Of a stretch of DNA of 20,328 bases, positions 7,422-14,602 are shown piece after piece (the first letter of the stretch is position 1; each line of letters begins with the position of its first letter). This DNA comes from Ruminococcus flavefaciens (GTDB lineage: Bacteria; Bacillota; Clostridia; Oscillospirales; Ruminococcaceae), in the NCBI GenBank assembly GCA_004554385.1, contig SFMO01000015.1:1-20328 (forward strand), written 5' to 3'. The notes under the pieces are model-generated. The model saw only the letters and a list, made by a program, of their open reading frames with translations. It had not been told where the DNA came from and ran no database searches. Made by a program: the position numbers and the translations under genes.

Positions 7422-8711
7422 TTATTTTATAGCTGCAAATGCACCGTCAAGAGCTGCAATAAGGTCGTCAATGTGTTCGGTGCCGATGGAAAGTCTGATA
7501 GTATTCGGCTTGATGCCCTGCTCTGCAAGTTCTGCCTCTGTGAGCTGAGAATGTGTTGTTGATGCAGGGTGGATAACAAGGGACTTAACGTCGGCAACAT
7601 TTGCAAGAAGCGAGAATATATCAAGATTGTCGATAAACTTCTTGGCATCGTCCTCAGTACCCTTTATATCGAAGGTGAAAATGCTTCCTCCGCCGTTCGG
7701 GAAGTACTTCTTGTATATCTCATGGCTCTTCTCTGTGCTGAGGGACGGGTGATGCACTGCCTCTACCTGTGGATGAGCTGCAAGATACTCAACTATCTTC
7801 TTTGCGTTCTCTGTATGACGCTCTACACGGAGAGAAAGGGTCTCAAGTCCCTGAAGGAAGATAAATGCATGGAAAGGTGAAACTGTAGCTCCTGTATCGC
7901 GGAGAAGTATGGCACGGATATATGTCACGAATGCAGCTGCTCCTGCTGCCGCAGTAAAGCTTACACCGTGATAGCTCGGATTAGGCTCGGATATCCACGG
8001 ATAGCGCTTTGAACCTGCCCAGTCAAAATTGCCGCTGTCAACGATAACACCGCCGATAGCTGTACCGTGACCGCCAATGAACTTAGTAGCGGAATGTACG
8101 ACAATATCTGCACCGTACTCGATAGGACGCACAAGATAAGGTGTTGCAAATGTATTGTCAACTACGAGCGGGATATTGTGCGCGTGAGCGATCTCAGCGA
8201 TCTTCTCGATGTCTATTGCATTGGAATTTGGATTGCCCAGAGTTTCGATGTAGAGAGCTTTCGTATTCTCATCGATAGCGGCTTCAAAGCTGCCCTCAAT
8301 GTCGGGATCGGCAAACTTTGTAGTAATGCCGTAAAGAGGAAGGGTATGTGCAAGTAGGTTGTATGTGCCGCCGTAGATAGTCTTTGAAGCGACAATGTTC
8401 TCTCCTGCCTTTGCAAGTGCCTGTATGGTGTATGTGATAGCAGCTGCGCCGGAAGCTGTTGCAAGACCTGCGATACCGCCCTCAAGAGCTGCGATCCTCT
8501 TCTCGAAAACATCCTGTGTGGAATTGGTAAGTCTGCCGTAGATATTTCCTGCGTCCTTCAGCCCGAAGCGGTCAGCAGCATGCTGTGAATCGTGAAAAAC
8601 GTAAGATGTAGTCGCATATATCGGTACTGCTCTTGCGTCTGTAGCAGGATCAGCCTGCTCCTGTCCGACATGAAGCTGAAGTGTCTCGAAATGTAATTTA
8701 TTATTAGCCAT
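7422..8711 (-). CDS. metY: O-acetylhomoserine sulfhydrylase (PLP), 429 aa
   Basis: This cytosolic Cys/Met-metabolism PLP enzyme makes homocysteine from O-acetylhomoserine and sulfide. Fold-type I landmarks are all present: YGRLTN near residues 58-63, ASGAAAI at the phosphate site (86-92), VVDNTFATP with PLP-pyridine Asp185, and SATKFIGGHG with Schiff-base Lys210. The C-terminal VIHPASTTH and RLSIGTEHIDDL blocks bind substrate carboxylate. The ~430 length and the long insertion with YPWISEPNPSYHG are typical of the MetY branch rather than MetB/MetC (~380). The start has AAGGAG 9 nt upstream. A 26-codon Cys-containing ORF and a hairpin fill its leader, and it is divergent from nifS, so the locus is devoted to sulfur handling. 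Confidence 0.92.
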   Translation of the reverse strand: MANNKLHFETLQLHVGQEQADPATDARAVPIYATTSYVFHDSQHAADRFGLKDAGNIYGRLTNSTQDVFEKRIAALEGGIAGLATASGAAAITYTIQALAKAGENIVASKTIYGGTYNLLAHTLPLYGITTKFADPDIEGSFEAAIDENTKALYIETLGNPNSNAIDIEKIAEIAHAHNIPLVVDNTFATPYLVRPIEYGADIVVHSATKFIGGHGTAIGGVIVDSGNFDWAGSKRYPWISEPNPSYHGVSFTAAAGAAAFVTYIRAILLRDTGATVSPFHAFIFLQGLETLSLRVERHTENAKKIVEYLAAHPQVEAVHHPSLSTEKSHEIYKKYFPNGGGSIFTFDIKGTEDDAKKFIDNLDIFSLLANVADVKSLVIHPASTTHSQLTEAELAEQGIKPNTIRLSIGTEHIDDLIAALDGAFAAIK

Positions 8712-8768
8712 TGTAGATCTCTCCTTAAATATACATAAAATTTTATATGATCATCTGAACTTTTAGTT

Positions 8769-8849
8769 TTAACAGTAATGAACCTTGCACATTCGGTCTG
8801 TTCCTCTTACTACGGAACGAAGACGGTCAAGTATATTAAGTTGTTTCAT
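8769..8849 (-). CDS. Candidate Cys-responsive leader peptide, 26 codons
   Basis: An ORF starts 24 nt after the predicted metY transcription start, with AAAGGAGAGG just upstream of its ATG (a better site than many genes here). The peptide begins MKQLNILDRLRSVV and ends RMCKVHYC, with Met20, Cys21 and a C-terminal Cys26. It is basic, has no membrane segment, and stops 57 nt before metY. A small peptide with terminal Cys codons ahead of a sulfur-assimilation gene is the layout of an amino-acid-sensing leader, as known for actinobacterial Cys attenuators. I do not know a described clostridial example. A hairpin at 8796-8824 lies within it. Function is inferred from position and composition. Confidence 0.55.
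   Translation of the reverse strand: MKQLNILDRLRSVVRGTDRMCKVHYC
8796..8824 (-). promoter_or_regulatory. Hairpin inside the metY leader ORF
   Basis: GTCTGTTCC (8796-8804) pairs with GGAAC (8814-8818) and AGAC (8821-8824), giving nine base pairs around a 2-nt bulge and a 9-nt loop. In the transcript, the GAAC of one arm could instead pair with the downstream GGTTC, so two exclusive structures are possible. There is no U tract after it, so any control would not be by an intrinsic terminator at this site. Confidence 0.4.
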
Positions 8850-8879
8850 TGTACCTCTCCTTTCCTGTGGTATGCCTAT

Positions 8880-8908
8880 ATTATACATCGGTTTAGTATA
8901 TTTGTCCA
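8880..8908 (-). promoter_or_regulatory. metY: Promoter of the metY unit
   Basis: On the minus strand TGGACA (8908-8903), a 17-nt spacer and TATAAT (8885-8880) form a near-consensus promoter, with the start of transcription near 8873. The resulting leader is about 160 nt. No SAM riboswitch or T-box core was recognised in it. Confidence 0.8.
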
Positions 8909-9010
8909 ATGCATAAAATTCATAGCCGGTTATAGATTATTTCTATAGCTCAAGCTGTCAAGTAAATATATAATGTATAAGCAAGAAGTGTTTCACACGG
9001 GTAACAACAT

Positions 9011-9039
9011 TTGCATTTCACAATAGGCTATGATATAAT
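9011..9039 (+). promoter_or_regulatory. Promoter of the nifS-iscU operon
   Basis: TTGCAT (9011-9016), a 17-nt spacer and TATAAT (9034-9039), preceded by TGA at the extended -10 position, form a strong promoter 45 nt before the nifS start. Confidence 0.75.
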
Positions 9040-9083
9040 ATACTAAGTCAATAGGAATACTTAAAATTGCTTTGGAGGATAAT

Positions 9084-10274
9084 ATGGAAAAACGTTATAT
9101 ATATGCCGATAACGCTGCAACAACAGCGGTCTCGGAGGAGGTCCTCAGCGCTATGCTGCCATACTTCCGCGAGAACTACGGCAACGCATCAAGCATCTAC
9201 AAGCTGGGACGTGACGCTCAGCGCGCAATCGAGACCGCCCGTGAAAAGGTGGCAAAGGCTCTCGGTGCAGAGCCCCGTGAGATATTCTTCACCAGCTGCG
9301 GTTCTGAGTCTGACAACTGGGCTGTCAAGGGCACTGCAGAGATCATGGCTAAAAAAGGCAAAAAACACATCATTACCTCGGTGTTCGAGCATCATGCCAT
9401 TCTGCACACCACTGAATACCTTGAAAAACATGGCTTTGAGGTGACATATATCCCCGTCAGCGACAAGGGACTTATTGATCCTCAGGACATTAAAAATGCT
9501 ATCCGTGAGGACACGGCTCTCGTTACTATAATGTTCGCAAATAATGAGATAGGTACTATCCAGCCTATTGATGAGATAGCTGCCATCTGCCATGAAAAGG
9601 GAGTGCTTTTCCACACTGACGCTGTTCAGGCTGTGGGACACGTTGAGATAGACGTCCACAAGCAGGGCATTGATATGCTCTCACTTTCAGGTCACAAGAT
9701 ACACGCTCAGAAGGGTATCGGCGCTCTCTATGTCCGCAAGGGCATCGTTCTGCCGAACCTCATCCACGGCGGCGGTCAGGAGCGTGGCAAACGCGCAGGT
9801 ACCGAAAACGTTCCTGCCATTGTGGGACTCGGTGTTGCTATTGAGGCTGCTACACGAAATATCGCTGAAAAGGCTGCTGTTATCACTCCCAGAAGAAACA
9901 GGCTCATTGACGGTATCCTCAAGCTCCCCTACACTCGTCTGAACGGCGACAGGGACAAGCGTCTCCCGGGAAACCTCAATATCTCTATCGAGGGCATCGA
10001 GGGTGAATCACTGCTGCTCATGCTTGATATGAACGGTATCTGCGCTTCATCAGGCTCGGCTTGTACATCAGGCTCACTCGATCCTTCACACGTTCTGCTC
10101 TCTCTCGGGCTTAAACATGCTGTAGCTCATGGATCTATGCGTTTATCCATTGAAGAAGACGTAACCGATGAGGATATCGATTACATTCTCGAAGTCATTC
10201 CTAAGATCGTGGAGCGTCTGCGCTCTATGTCTCCTGTATGGGAAAGAATGATGAAGGGCGAAGACTACGAATAA
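9084..10274 (+). CDS. nifS: Cysteine desulfurase (NifS/IscS family), 396 aa
   Basis: This PLP enzyme removes sulfur from cysteine as an enzyme persulfide and hands it to the scaffold protein encoded next. Evidence: YADNAATT at the N-terminus, the His pair at 103-104 (EHHA, stacking on PLP), HTDAVQAVGH (177-186), and SGHKIHAQKG with Schiff-base Lys205. The catalytic Cys327 lies in SSGSACTSGSLDPSHVL, the long flexible loop typical of group I (NifS/IscS) rather than SufS. The ATG at 9084 is chosen because GGAGG (9074-9078) is 5 nt upstream; the in-frame TTG at 9072 overlaps that site. iscU follows after 15 nt. No IscR-like regulator is adjacent. Confidence 0.93.
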   Translation: MEKRYIYADNAATTAVSEEVLSAMLPYFRENYGNASSIYKLGRDAQRAIETAREKVAKALGAEPREIFFTSCGSESDNWAVKGTAEIMAKKGKKHIITSVFEHHAILHTTEYLEKHGFEVTYIPVSDKGLIDPQDIKNAIREDTALVTIMFANNEIGTIQPIDEIAAICHEKGVLFHTDAVQAVGHVEIDVHKQGIDMLSLSGHKIHAQKGIGALYVRKGIVLPNLIHGGGQERGKRAGTENVPAIVGLGVAIEAATRNIAEKAAVITPRRNRLIDGILKLPYTRLNGDRDKRLPGNLNISIEGIEGESLLLMLDMNGICASSGSACTSGSLDPSHVLLSLGLKHAVAHGSMRLSIEEDVTDEDIDYILEVIPKIVERLRSMSPVWERMMKGEDYE

Positions 10275-10289
10275 TAAAGGAGAAAAAAT

Positions 10290-10709
10290 ATGCTGTACAG
10301 TGAAAAAGTTCTTGACCACTTTTCAAATCCACGCAATGTGGGCGAGATAGAAAACGCTGACGGTGTTGGCGAGATCGGCAATGCCAAGTGCGGAGATATA
10401 ATGAAAATGTATCTGAAGATAGACGACGATAAGATCACAGACGTTAAATTCAAGACATTCGGCTGCGGTGCGGCTGTTGCCACTTCTTCAATGGCAACAG
10501 AGCTCATTAAGGGCAAGTCCATAGATGACGCTCTCAAGCTGACAAACCAGGCTGTTGTAGAAGCTCTTGACGGACTTCCTGCCGTAAAGATACACTGCTC
10601 GGTACTGGCTGAACAGGCTGTTCGTGCAGCGCTGTCGGACTACTACACCAAACAGGGTATTGACCCTGTACCGATAGTGGGAGAAATAAAGGTCCCCGAG
10701 GAAGAATAA
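10290..10709 (+). CDS. iscU: Fe-S cluster scaffold IscU/NifU N-terminal type, 139 aa
   Basis: This scaffold assembles nascent Fe-S clusters with sulfur from the upstream desulfurase. The three cluster cysteines are present: C34 in AKCGD with Asp36, C59 in FGCGAA, and C103 in LPAVKIHCSVLAEQA with His102. This last motif and the absence of the ~20-residue insertion separate it from the SufU of many Firmicutes. The LPAVK segment is the HscA-binding motif (LPPVK) with one change. The start has AAAGGAG about 7 nt upstream. The gene closes a two-gene operon, and a strong terminator follows 6 nt after the stop. Nitrogen-fixation genes are not nearby, so a housekeeping role is likely. Confidence 0.92.
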   Translation: MLYSEKVLDHFSNPRNVGEIENADGVGEIGNAKCGDIMKMYLKIDDDKITDVKFKTFGCGAAVATSSMATELIKGKSIDDALKLTNQAVVEALDGLPAVKIHCSVLAEQAVRAALSDYYTKQGIDPVPIVGEIKVPEEE

Positions 10710-10714
10710 TACTC

Positions 10715-10752
10715 AATACCGTCCTTGCTGTGTGCAGGGGCGGTATTTTTTT
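10715..10752 (+). terminator. Terminator of the nifS-iscU operon
   Basis: AATACCG (10715-10721) pairs with CGGTATT (10741-10747), extended inward by a G-T pair, CC/GG and a short inner TGC/GCA stem, followed by a run of seven T. Confidence 0.9.
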
Positions 10753-10756
10753 CCAC

Positions 10757-10839
10757 CGCAGCCTTTTTCGCGGCAAATTTCTTATGTGCGAAAACTTTTA
10801 TGCCGCATTCCTTGCTATTTTGACAATTATATGGTAAAA
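10757..10839 (+). repeat. 83-bp direct repeat, copy 1
   Basis: It is identical to 10852-10934 except for one base (A at 10807, G at 10902), and 12 nt separate the copies. It carries GCGGCA (10770-10775)/TGCCGC (10801-10806) and TTTTCGC (10765-10771)/GCGAAAA (about 10788-10794), two hairpins that exclude each other. Its promoter-like end reads TTGCTA-17-TAAAAG, lacking the last T of the -10. Confidence 0.95.
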
Positions 10840-10851
10840 GCGCGGTGTCCG

Positions 10852-10934
10852 CGCAGCCTTTTTCGCGGCAAATTTCTTATGTGCGAAAACTTTTATGCCG
10901 CGTTCCTTGCTATTTTGACAATTATATGGTAAAA
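10852..10934 (+). repeat. 83-bp direct repeat, copy 2, carrying the cbiD promoter
   Basis: This second copy is 95 nt after the first and 82 of 83 bases identical. It abuts the cbiD leader and supplies the -35 and nearly all of the -10 used by the cobalamin operon. The 95-nt period is not a multiple of three, so the repeat is not coding. Confidence 0.95.
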
Positions 10935-10935
10935 T
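10907..10935 (+). promoter_or_regulatory. Promoter of the cobalamin operon
   Basis: TTGCTA (10907-10912), a 17-nt spacer and TAAAAT (10930-10935), preceded by TGG at the extended -10 position, lie 33 nt before cbiD. A TTGACA at 10915-10920 has no -10 at good spacing. The leader would be only about 26 nt, too short for a B12 riboswitch. Confidence 0.65.
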
Positions 10936-10949
10936 ATAAACATAATTGT
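10918..10949. promoter_or_regulatory. Operator-like inverted repeat over the cbiD -10
   Basis: ACAATTAT (10918-10925) and ATAATTGT (10942-10949) are perfect reverse complements, 16 nt apart and centred on the -10 and transcription start. The right arm lies outside the duplicated segment, so only the promoter nearest cbiD has both arms. A dimeric repressor site is inferred. Confidence 0.4.
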
Positions 10950-10967
10950 TACGGACGGAGGTGCCCC

Positions 10968-12095
10968 ATGGAAGAAAGGTTCATATACTGCGGAACAAAA
11001 AAGCTGCGCTGCGGCTATACTACAGGCTCTTGTGCGGCAGCGGCTGCAAGGGCAGCTGCCGAGGCACTTCTCACAGGACAGGAAATAAGATATGCAGACA
11101 TCCTCCTCCCTAAGGGTGAACATCTCAGGCTTGATATTTCCAAATGCATCATAAGCCGCGAAAGCGCCCTCTGCTCTGTGATAAAGGACAGCGGCGACGA
11201 TCCCGATATTACAAACGGGATCGAAATAACCGCCGAGGTGTCTATGACAGACAGCGGTGTGGAAATAGTCGGCGGCAAGGGCGTGGGAACTGTTACAAAA
11301 GCAGGTCTTGACCAGCCTGTGGGCGAAGCAGCGATCAATTCTGTTCCCCGTAAGATGATCGCTCAGGCTGTGGGAGAAGCTGCGGAAATGTATGAGTATC
11401 ACGGCGGATTCAGAGTGGTAATATCTGTTCCGAAGGGCGAAGAGCTGGCAAAAAAGACCTTCAACCCGAGAATAGGTATAGTCGGAGGCATTTCAATTAT
11501 CGGAACTACAGGAATAGTCGAGCCCATGAGCAGCTCCGCCATTGTGGAAACTATCCGTACAGAGGCTAATATACGCAAAAAAGAAGGCAGAAAAGCCCTT
11601 ATCCTCACCGTTGGAAATTACAGTGAGAAATTCATCGCCGAAAATCATCCGAAGCTAAGCGGGCAGTGCGTCATGTGCAGCAACTTCATAGGCGACGCCA
11701 TAGACATCGGTATCACTCTGGGCTTCAGGAATATACTGATATACGGTCACATTGGCAAGCTCGTAAAGCTTGGTGCCGGGATAATGAATACCCATTCATC
11801 ATACGCTGACGGCAGAATGGAGACACTTATGACCTGCGGCGTTCTGGCGGGAGCAGATAATAGTATCCTGTGCAGGCTGAACGACTGCGCTACCACCGAT
11901 GCCGCCCTCGATATACTTTATGAAAGCGGAAACGCTGAGAGGATAACGGAAATACTTACTCAGAGGATACACGGCTATTTACAGGCAAGGACAAAGGGTG
12001 AAGCAAAAATTGGAGCTGTCATCTTTTCCTATCAGCACGATATGCTGCTGAAAACAGCATATGCCGATGAGATACTTCACATAGCGGAGGAATGA
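10968..12095 (+). CDS. cbiD: Cobalt-precorrin-5B C1-methyltransferase, 375 aa
   Basis: CbiD methylates C1 of cobalt-precorrin-5B in the oxygen-independent cobalamin route. Family signatures: LRCGYTTGSCAAAAARAA at the N-terminus (about 13-30), KDSGDDPD (73-80), GGKGVGTVTKAGL (102-114), NPRIGIVGG and GTTGIVEPMS (166-188), and a C-terminal SAM-linked region with IYGHIGKLVKLGAG and NTHS. The length is typical. An open frame extends back to 10845 through the direct repeat, but the ATG at 10968 has GGAGG (10957-10961) 6 nt upstream and lies after the promoter, so it is the start. It is the first gene of the cobalamin operon and ends 1 nt before cbiF. Confidence 0.95.
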   Translation: MEERFIYCGTKKLRCGYTTGSCAAAAARAAAEALLTGQEIRYADILLPKGEHLRLDISKCIISRESALCSVIKDSGDDPDITNGIEITAEVSMTDSGVEIVGGKGVGTVTKAGLDQPVGEAAINSVPRKMIAQAVGEAAEMYEYHGGFRVVISVPKGEELAKKTFNPRIGIVGGISIIGTTGIVEPMSSSAIVETIRTEANIRKKEGRKALILTVGNYSEKFIAENHPKLSGQCVMCSNFIGDAIDIGITLGFRNILIYGHIGKLVKLGAGIMNTHSSYADGRMETLMTCGVLAGADNSILCRLNDCATTDAALDILYESGNAERITEILTQRIHGYLQARTKGEAKIGAVIFSYQHDMLLKTAYADEILHIAEE

Positions 12096-12096
12096 T

Positions 12097-12852
12097 ATGA
12101 TACACTTTGTTGGCGCAGGCAGCGGTGCTGCCGACCTTATAACTATAAGAGGAATGAAGCTCCTTGAAGCTGCAGATACAGTCATATACGCAGGCTCACT
12201 GGTGAATCCGCAGCTGCTGGAATATACCCGTAAGGGCTGTGAGATATACAACAGTGCTGTTATGACTCTCGACGAGGTCATAAATGTCATGGAGCAGTGC
12301 GAAAAGAAAAAAATGACAACCGTAAGGCTACACACTGGAGACCCCTGCGTGTACGGCGCTATACGTGAACAGATGGACAGGCTGGATGCCCTTGGCATAG
12401 CATACGACGTATGCCCCGGAGTCAGCTCTTTCTGCGGTGCTGCCGCAGCTCTGAAGGCTGAATATACCCTACCCGATGTGTCCCAGACGGTCATTCTCAC
12501 CCGAATGGCTGGCCGCACCCCCGTCCCTGACAGTGAGAGCATAGAAAGTCTTGCTGCCCACCATGCCACTATGGTCATTTTTCTCAGCACAGGCATGCTT
12601 GAGGAGCTGTCTGCAAGGCTCATCAAAGGCGGATATACTGCGGATACACCTGCTGCAATAGTCTACAAGGCGACATGGAAAGACGAAAAGGTCTGCCGCT
12701 GCACCGTTGGTACTCTTTACCGCACTGCGAAGGAAAACGGCATAACAAAGACTGCTCTCATAACCGTAGGAGACTTTCTCGGCAACGCGCACTCTCTGTC
12801 AAAGCTATATTCCGCTGACTTTGAGACCGAATTCAGAAAGGCAAGCAAATGA
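12097..12852 (+). CDS. cbiF: Cobalt-precorrin-4 C11-methyltransferase, 251 aa
   Basis: CbiF is a SAM-dependent tetrapyrrole methylase that acts on C11 after ring contraction. The N-terminal HFVGAGSGAADLIT (residues 3-16), VIYAGSLVNPQLL, the SAM-site HTGDPCVYGAIREQ (79-92), and CPGVSSFCGAAAAL (106-119) are diagnostic. The C-terminal half has LTRMAGRTPVP and the family TWKDEK and GDFLG blocks. The length matches the family. GGAGG at 12086-12090 precedes the ATG, only 1 nt after the cbiD stop. cbiG begins inside its last codons (ATGATGA), so the two are translated together. Confidence 0.95.
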   Translation: MIHFVGAGSGAADLITIRGMKLLEAADTVIYAGSLVNPQLLEYTRKGCEIYNSAVMTLDEVINVMEQCEKKKMTTVRLHTGDPCVYGAIREQMDRLDALGIAYDVCPGVSSFCGAAAALKAEYTLPDVSQTVILTRMAGRTPVPDSESIESLAAHHATMVIFLSTGMLEELSARLIKGGYTADTPAAIVYKATWKDEKVCRCTVGTLYRTAKENGITKTALITVGDFLGNAHSLSKLYSADFETEFRKASK

Positions 12853-13880
12853 TGAGAGCCGCTGTTATCTCCCTTACCGAATCAGGCAGAGCTCTTTCCC
12901 TGAGAATCGCAAAAGCAGATTTTATCAGTGCCGAGCGCTTCTGTTTACAAAGCCATTCGGACTTCGGCTCACGATGCTTCAATGACCTCGGCGGACTTGT
13001 CTCGGATATTTTCCCAAAATACGATGCACTTATCTTTGTATGCGCCTGCGGGATCGCCGTGCGGACTATAGCCCCCCACATTCAATCGAAATCCACAGAC
13101 CCTGCGGTCATTGTGACAGATGAGGGCGGACGTTTCGTTATCCCCCTTCTCTCAGGTCACATAGGCGGCGCAAATGCCCTTGCAGTGCGTCTGGCCGAGC
13201 TTCTGGGAGCTCAGGCTGCTGTTACCACTGCCACAGATACGGGCGGACACTTCTCCCCCGACAGCTTCGCTGCCGCAAACGGTCTTATCATCACTGATAT
13301 GAACAAGGCAAAGGCTGTGGCAGCCGCTGTGCTTGAGGGGGAAAAAATAGGTCTGGTAAGCGAATACGATTATGTTGGACTGCCGAAGGATATAACTGCG
13401 GACACCGACTGTAAAACAGGGCTGTACATAGGCAGTTCTGACAAATCTCCCTTTGAAGTGACACTGAAGCTCGTGCCCAAAAATATCGTTCTCGGTATCG
13501 GCTGCAAACGGGGAACTGATTTCAGCGCTGTCGACATTTTAGTGCGCATGGCTCTGCACACAGCCGGAATACCTATGGAGCGCGTTTCTCAGGTAGCTAC
13601 CATCGACATCAAAAAGAATGAACAGGGACTTCTTGAGTTCTGCCAAAAATACGGCTTTGAGCTCCGCACATATACAGCACGGGAGCTTATGGAAACAGCG
13701 GGTGATTTCAGCTCGTCGATGTTCGTGAAAAAGGTCACGGGAGTGGACAATGTATGCGAGAGAAGTGCTGTAAAATGCAGCGGAGGAAAGCTGATACTCC
13801 GCAAAAAAGCTGCAAACGGTGTAACTGTTGCCGCCGCAGAAAAACCACTTGTACTTGATTTTGAAAGGAAGATGCTTTGA
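12849..13880 (+). CDS. cbiG: Cobalt-precorrin-5A hydrolase, 343 aa
   Basis: CbiG opens the delta-lactone of cobalt-precorrin-5A and releases acetaldehyde, the step special to the anaerobic pathway. The N-terminal domain carries FVCACGIAVRTIAPHIQSK (about 63-81) and FVIPLLSGHIGGANALA (96-112), followed by a variable middle. The C-terminal CbiG/CobE domain starts near 212 with NIVLGIGCKRGTD and includes VATIDIKKNEQGL, ELMETAGDFSSS, TGVDNVCERSA. Both usual domains are present, so the protein is complete. It starts at ATG 12849 or the adjacent ATG 12852, within the cbiF stop region. The cbiH start overlaps its stop by one base (TGATG). Confidence 0.93.
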   Translation: MMRAAVISLTESGRALSLRIAKADFISAERFCLQSHSDFGSRCFNDLGGLVSDIFPKYDALIFVCACGIAVRTIAPHIQSKSTDPAVIVTDEGGRFVIPLLSGHIGGANALAVRLAELLGAQAAVTTATDTGGHFSPDSFAAANGLIITDMNKAKAVAAAVLEGEKIGLVSEYDYVGLPKDITADTDCKTGLYIGSSDKSPFEVTLKLVPKNIVLGIGCKRGTDFSAVDILVRMALHTAGIPMERVSQVATIDIKKNEQGLLEFCQKYGFELRTYTARELMETAGDFSSSMFVKKVTGVDNVCERSAVKCSGGKLILRKKAANGVTVAAAEKPLVLDFERKML

Positions 13881-14602
13881 TGCTTTACGTTGTCGGAACA
13901 GGTTCAGGAAGCCGTGGTGGAATGACTATCGACGCTGAACAGGCAATACTGAACAGTGACCTTATAGTAGGCTATACAAAGTATGTGGAGCTGCTGAGAG
14001 AACACTTCCCCGAAAAAAAATATTTCTCCACAGGAATGAAACAGGAGCGCGAGCGCGTTGAAGCTGCCCTTGCAGAAGCCGCTGACAAGACCGTCTCTCT
14101 CATTTGCAGCGGTGACCCTCAGCTCTACGGAATGGCAGGGCTTGCCTTTGAGCTGAGCGCAAATTATCCCGGGACCGAAATAAAGGTCATTGCAGGTGTT
14201 ACTGCGGCTTTCAGCGGAGGAGCAGTGCTTGGCTCTCCCCTCACCCACGATTTCGCTGTTATAAGCCTTTCTGACCTGCTCACTCCTATGGAAAAGATAC
14301 GTAAACGCCTTGAATGTGCTGCGGAATGCGACCTGACTATCGTGCTTTACAACCCATCTTCAAAAAGCCGTGCAGACTACCTGAAAAATGCCTGTGATAT
14401 TATTTTGAAGTACCGCCCCGGAGATACGGTCTGCGGCTATGTGAAAAATATCGGCAGGGACGGCGAAGAAAGCCGCATCCTCACTCTTGCGGAGCTCCGC
14501 GATACACCAGTAGATATGTTCACCACAGTCTATGTCGGAAATTCCGAAACAAAAATCATAGGCGGAAAAATGATAACACCGAGAGGATACAAAAATGTCT
14601 GA
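13880..14602 (+). CDS. cbiH: Precorrin-3B/cobalt-precorrin-3 C17-methyltransferase, 240 aa
   Basis: CbiH methylates C17 and drives ring contraction in the anaerobic route. It is a tetrapyrrole methylase with YVVGTGSGSRGGMTIDAEQA (3-22), SGDPQLYGMAGLAFEL (77-92), AGVTAAFSGGAVLGSPLTHDF (about 105-125) and the substrate-loop ISLSDLLTP, with IVLYNPSSKSR further on. I start it at ATG 13880, which shares its A with the cbiG stop (TGATG) and has AAGGAAG 8 nt upstream; the TTG one codon earlier is less likely. It is the plain single-domain form: the Cys-rich, ferredoxin-like extension seen in some CbiH60-type homologues is absent. Confidence 0.94.
   Translation: MLYVVGTGSGSRGGMTIDAEQAILNSDLIVGYTKYVELLREHFPEKKYFSTGMKQERERVEAALAEAADKTVSLICSGDPQLYGMAGLAFELSANYPGTEIKVIAGVTAAFSGGAVLGSPLTHDFAVISLSDLLTPMEKIRKRLECAAECDLTIVLYNPSSKSRADYLKNACDIILKYRPGDTVCGYVKNIGRDGEESRILTLAELRDTPVDMFTTVYVGNSETKIIGGKMITPRGYKNV

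Noticed and set aside
8712..8873. SAM riboswitch or T-box before metY
   Set aside because: No kink-turn, T-box sequence or intrinsic terminator followed by T is visible. The leader is mostly occupied by the 26-codon ORF.
8920..9010. Extra promoters between metY and nifS (TTGACA on minus near 8960, TATAAT on plus near 8970)
   Set aside because: Neither has a partner element at 16-18 nt, and both genes have better promoters closer by.
10732..10932. 66-codon plus-strand frame repeating a Cys/Tyr-rich peptide
   Set aside because: It runs through the 83-bp direct repeat with a 95-nt period, so the repeat changes frame. It contains the terminator tail and promoter of neighbouring genes and has no ribosome site.
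10845..10967. N-terminal extension of cbiD by 41 codons
   Set aside because: It lies upstream of the operon promoter, in the repeat, while the ATG at 10968 has an ideal ribosome site and gives the family's normal N-terminus.
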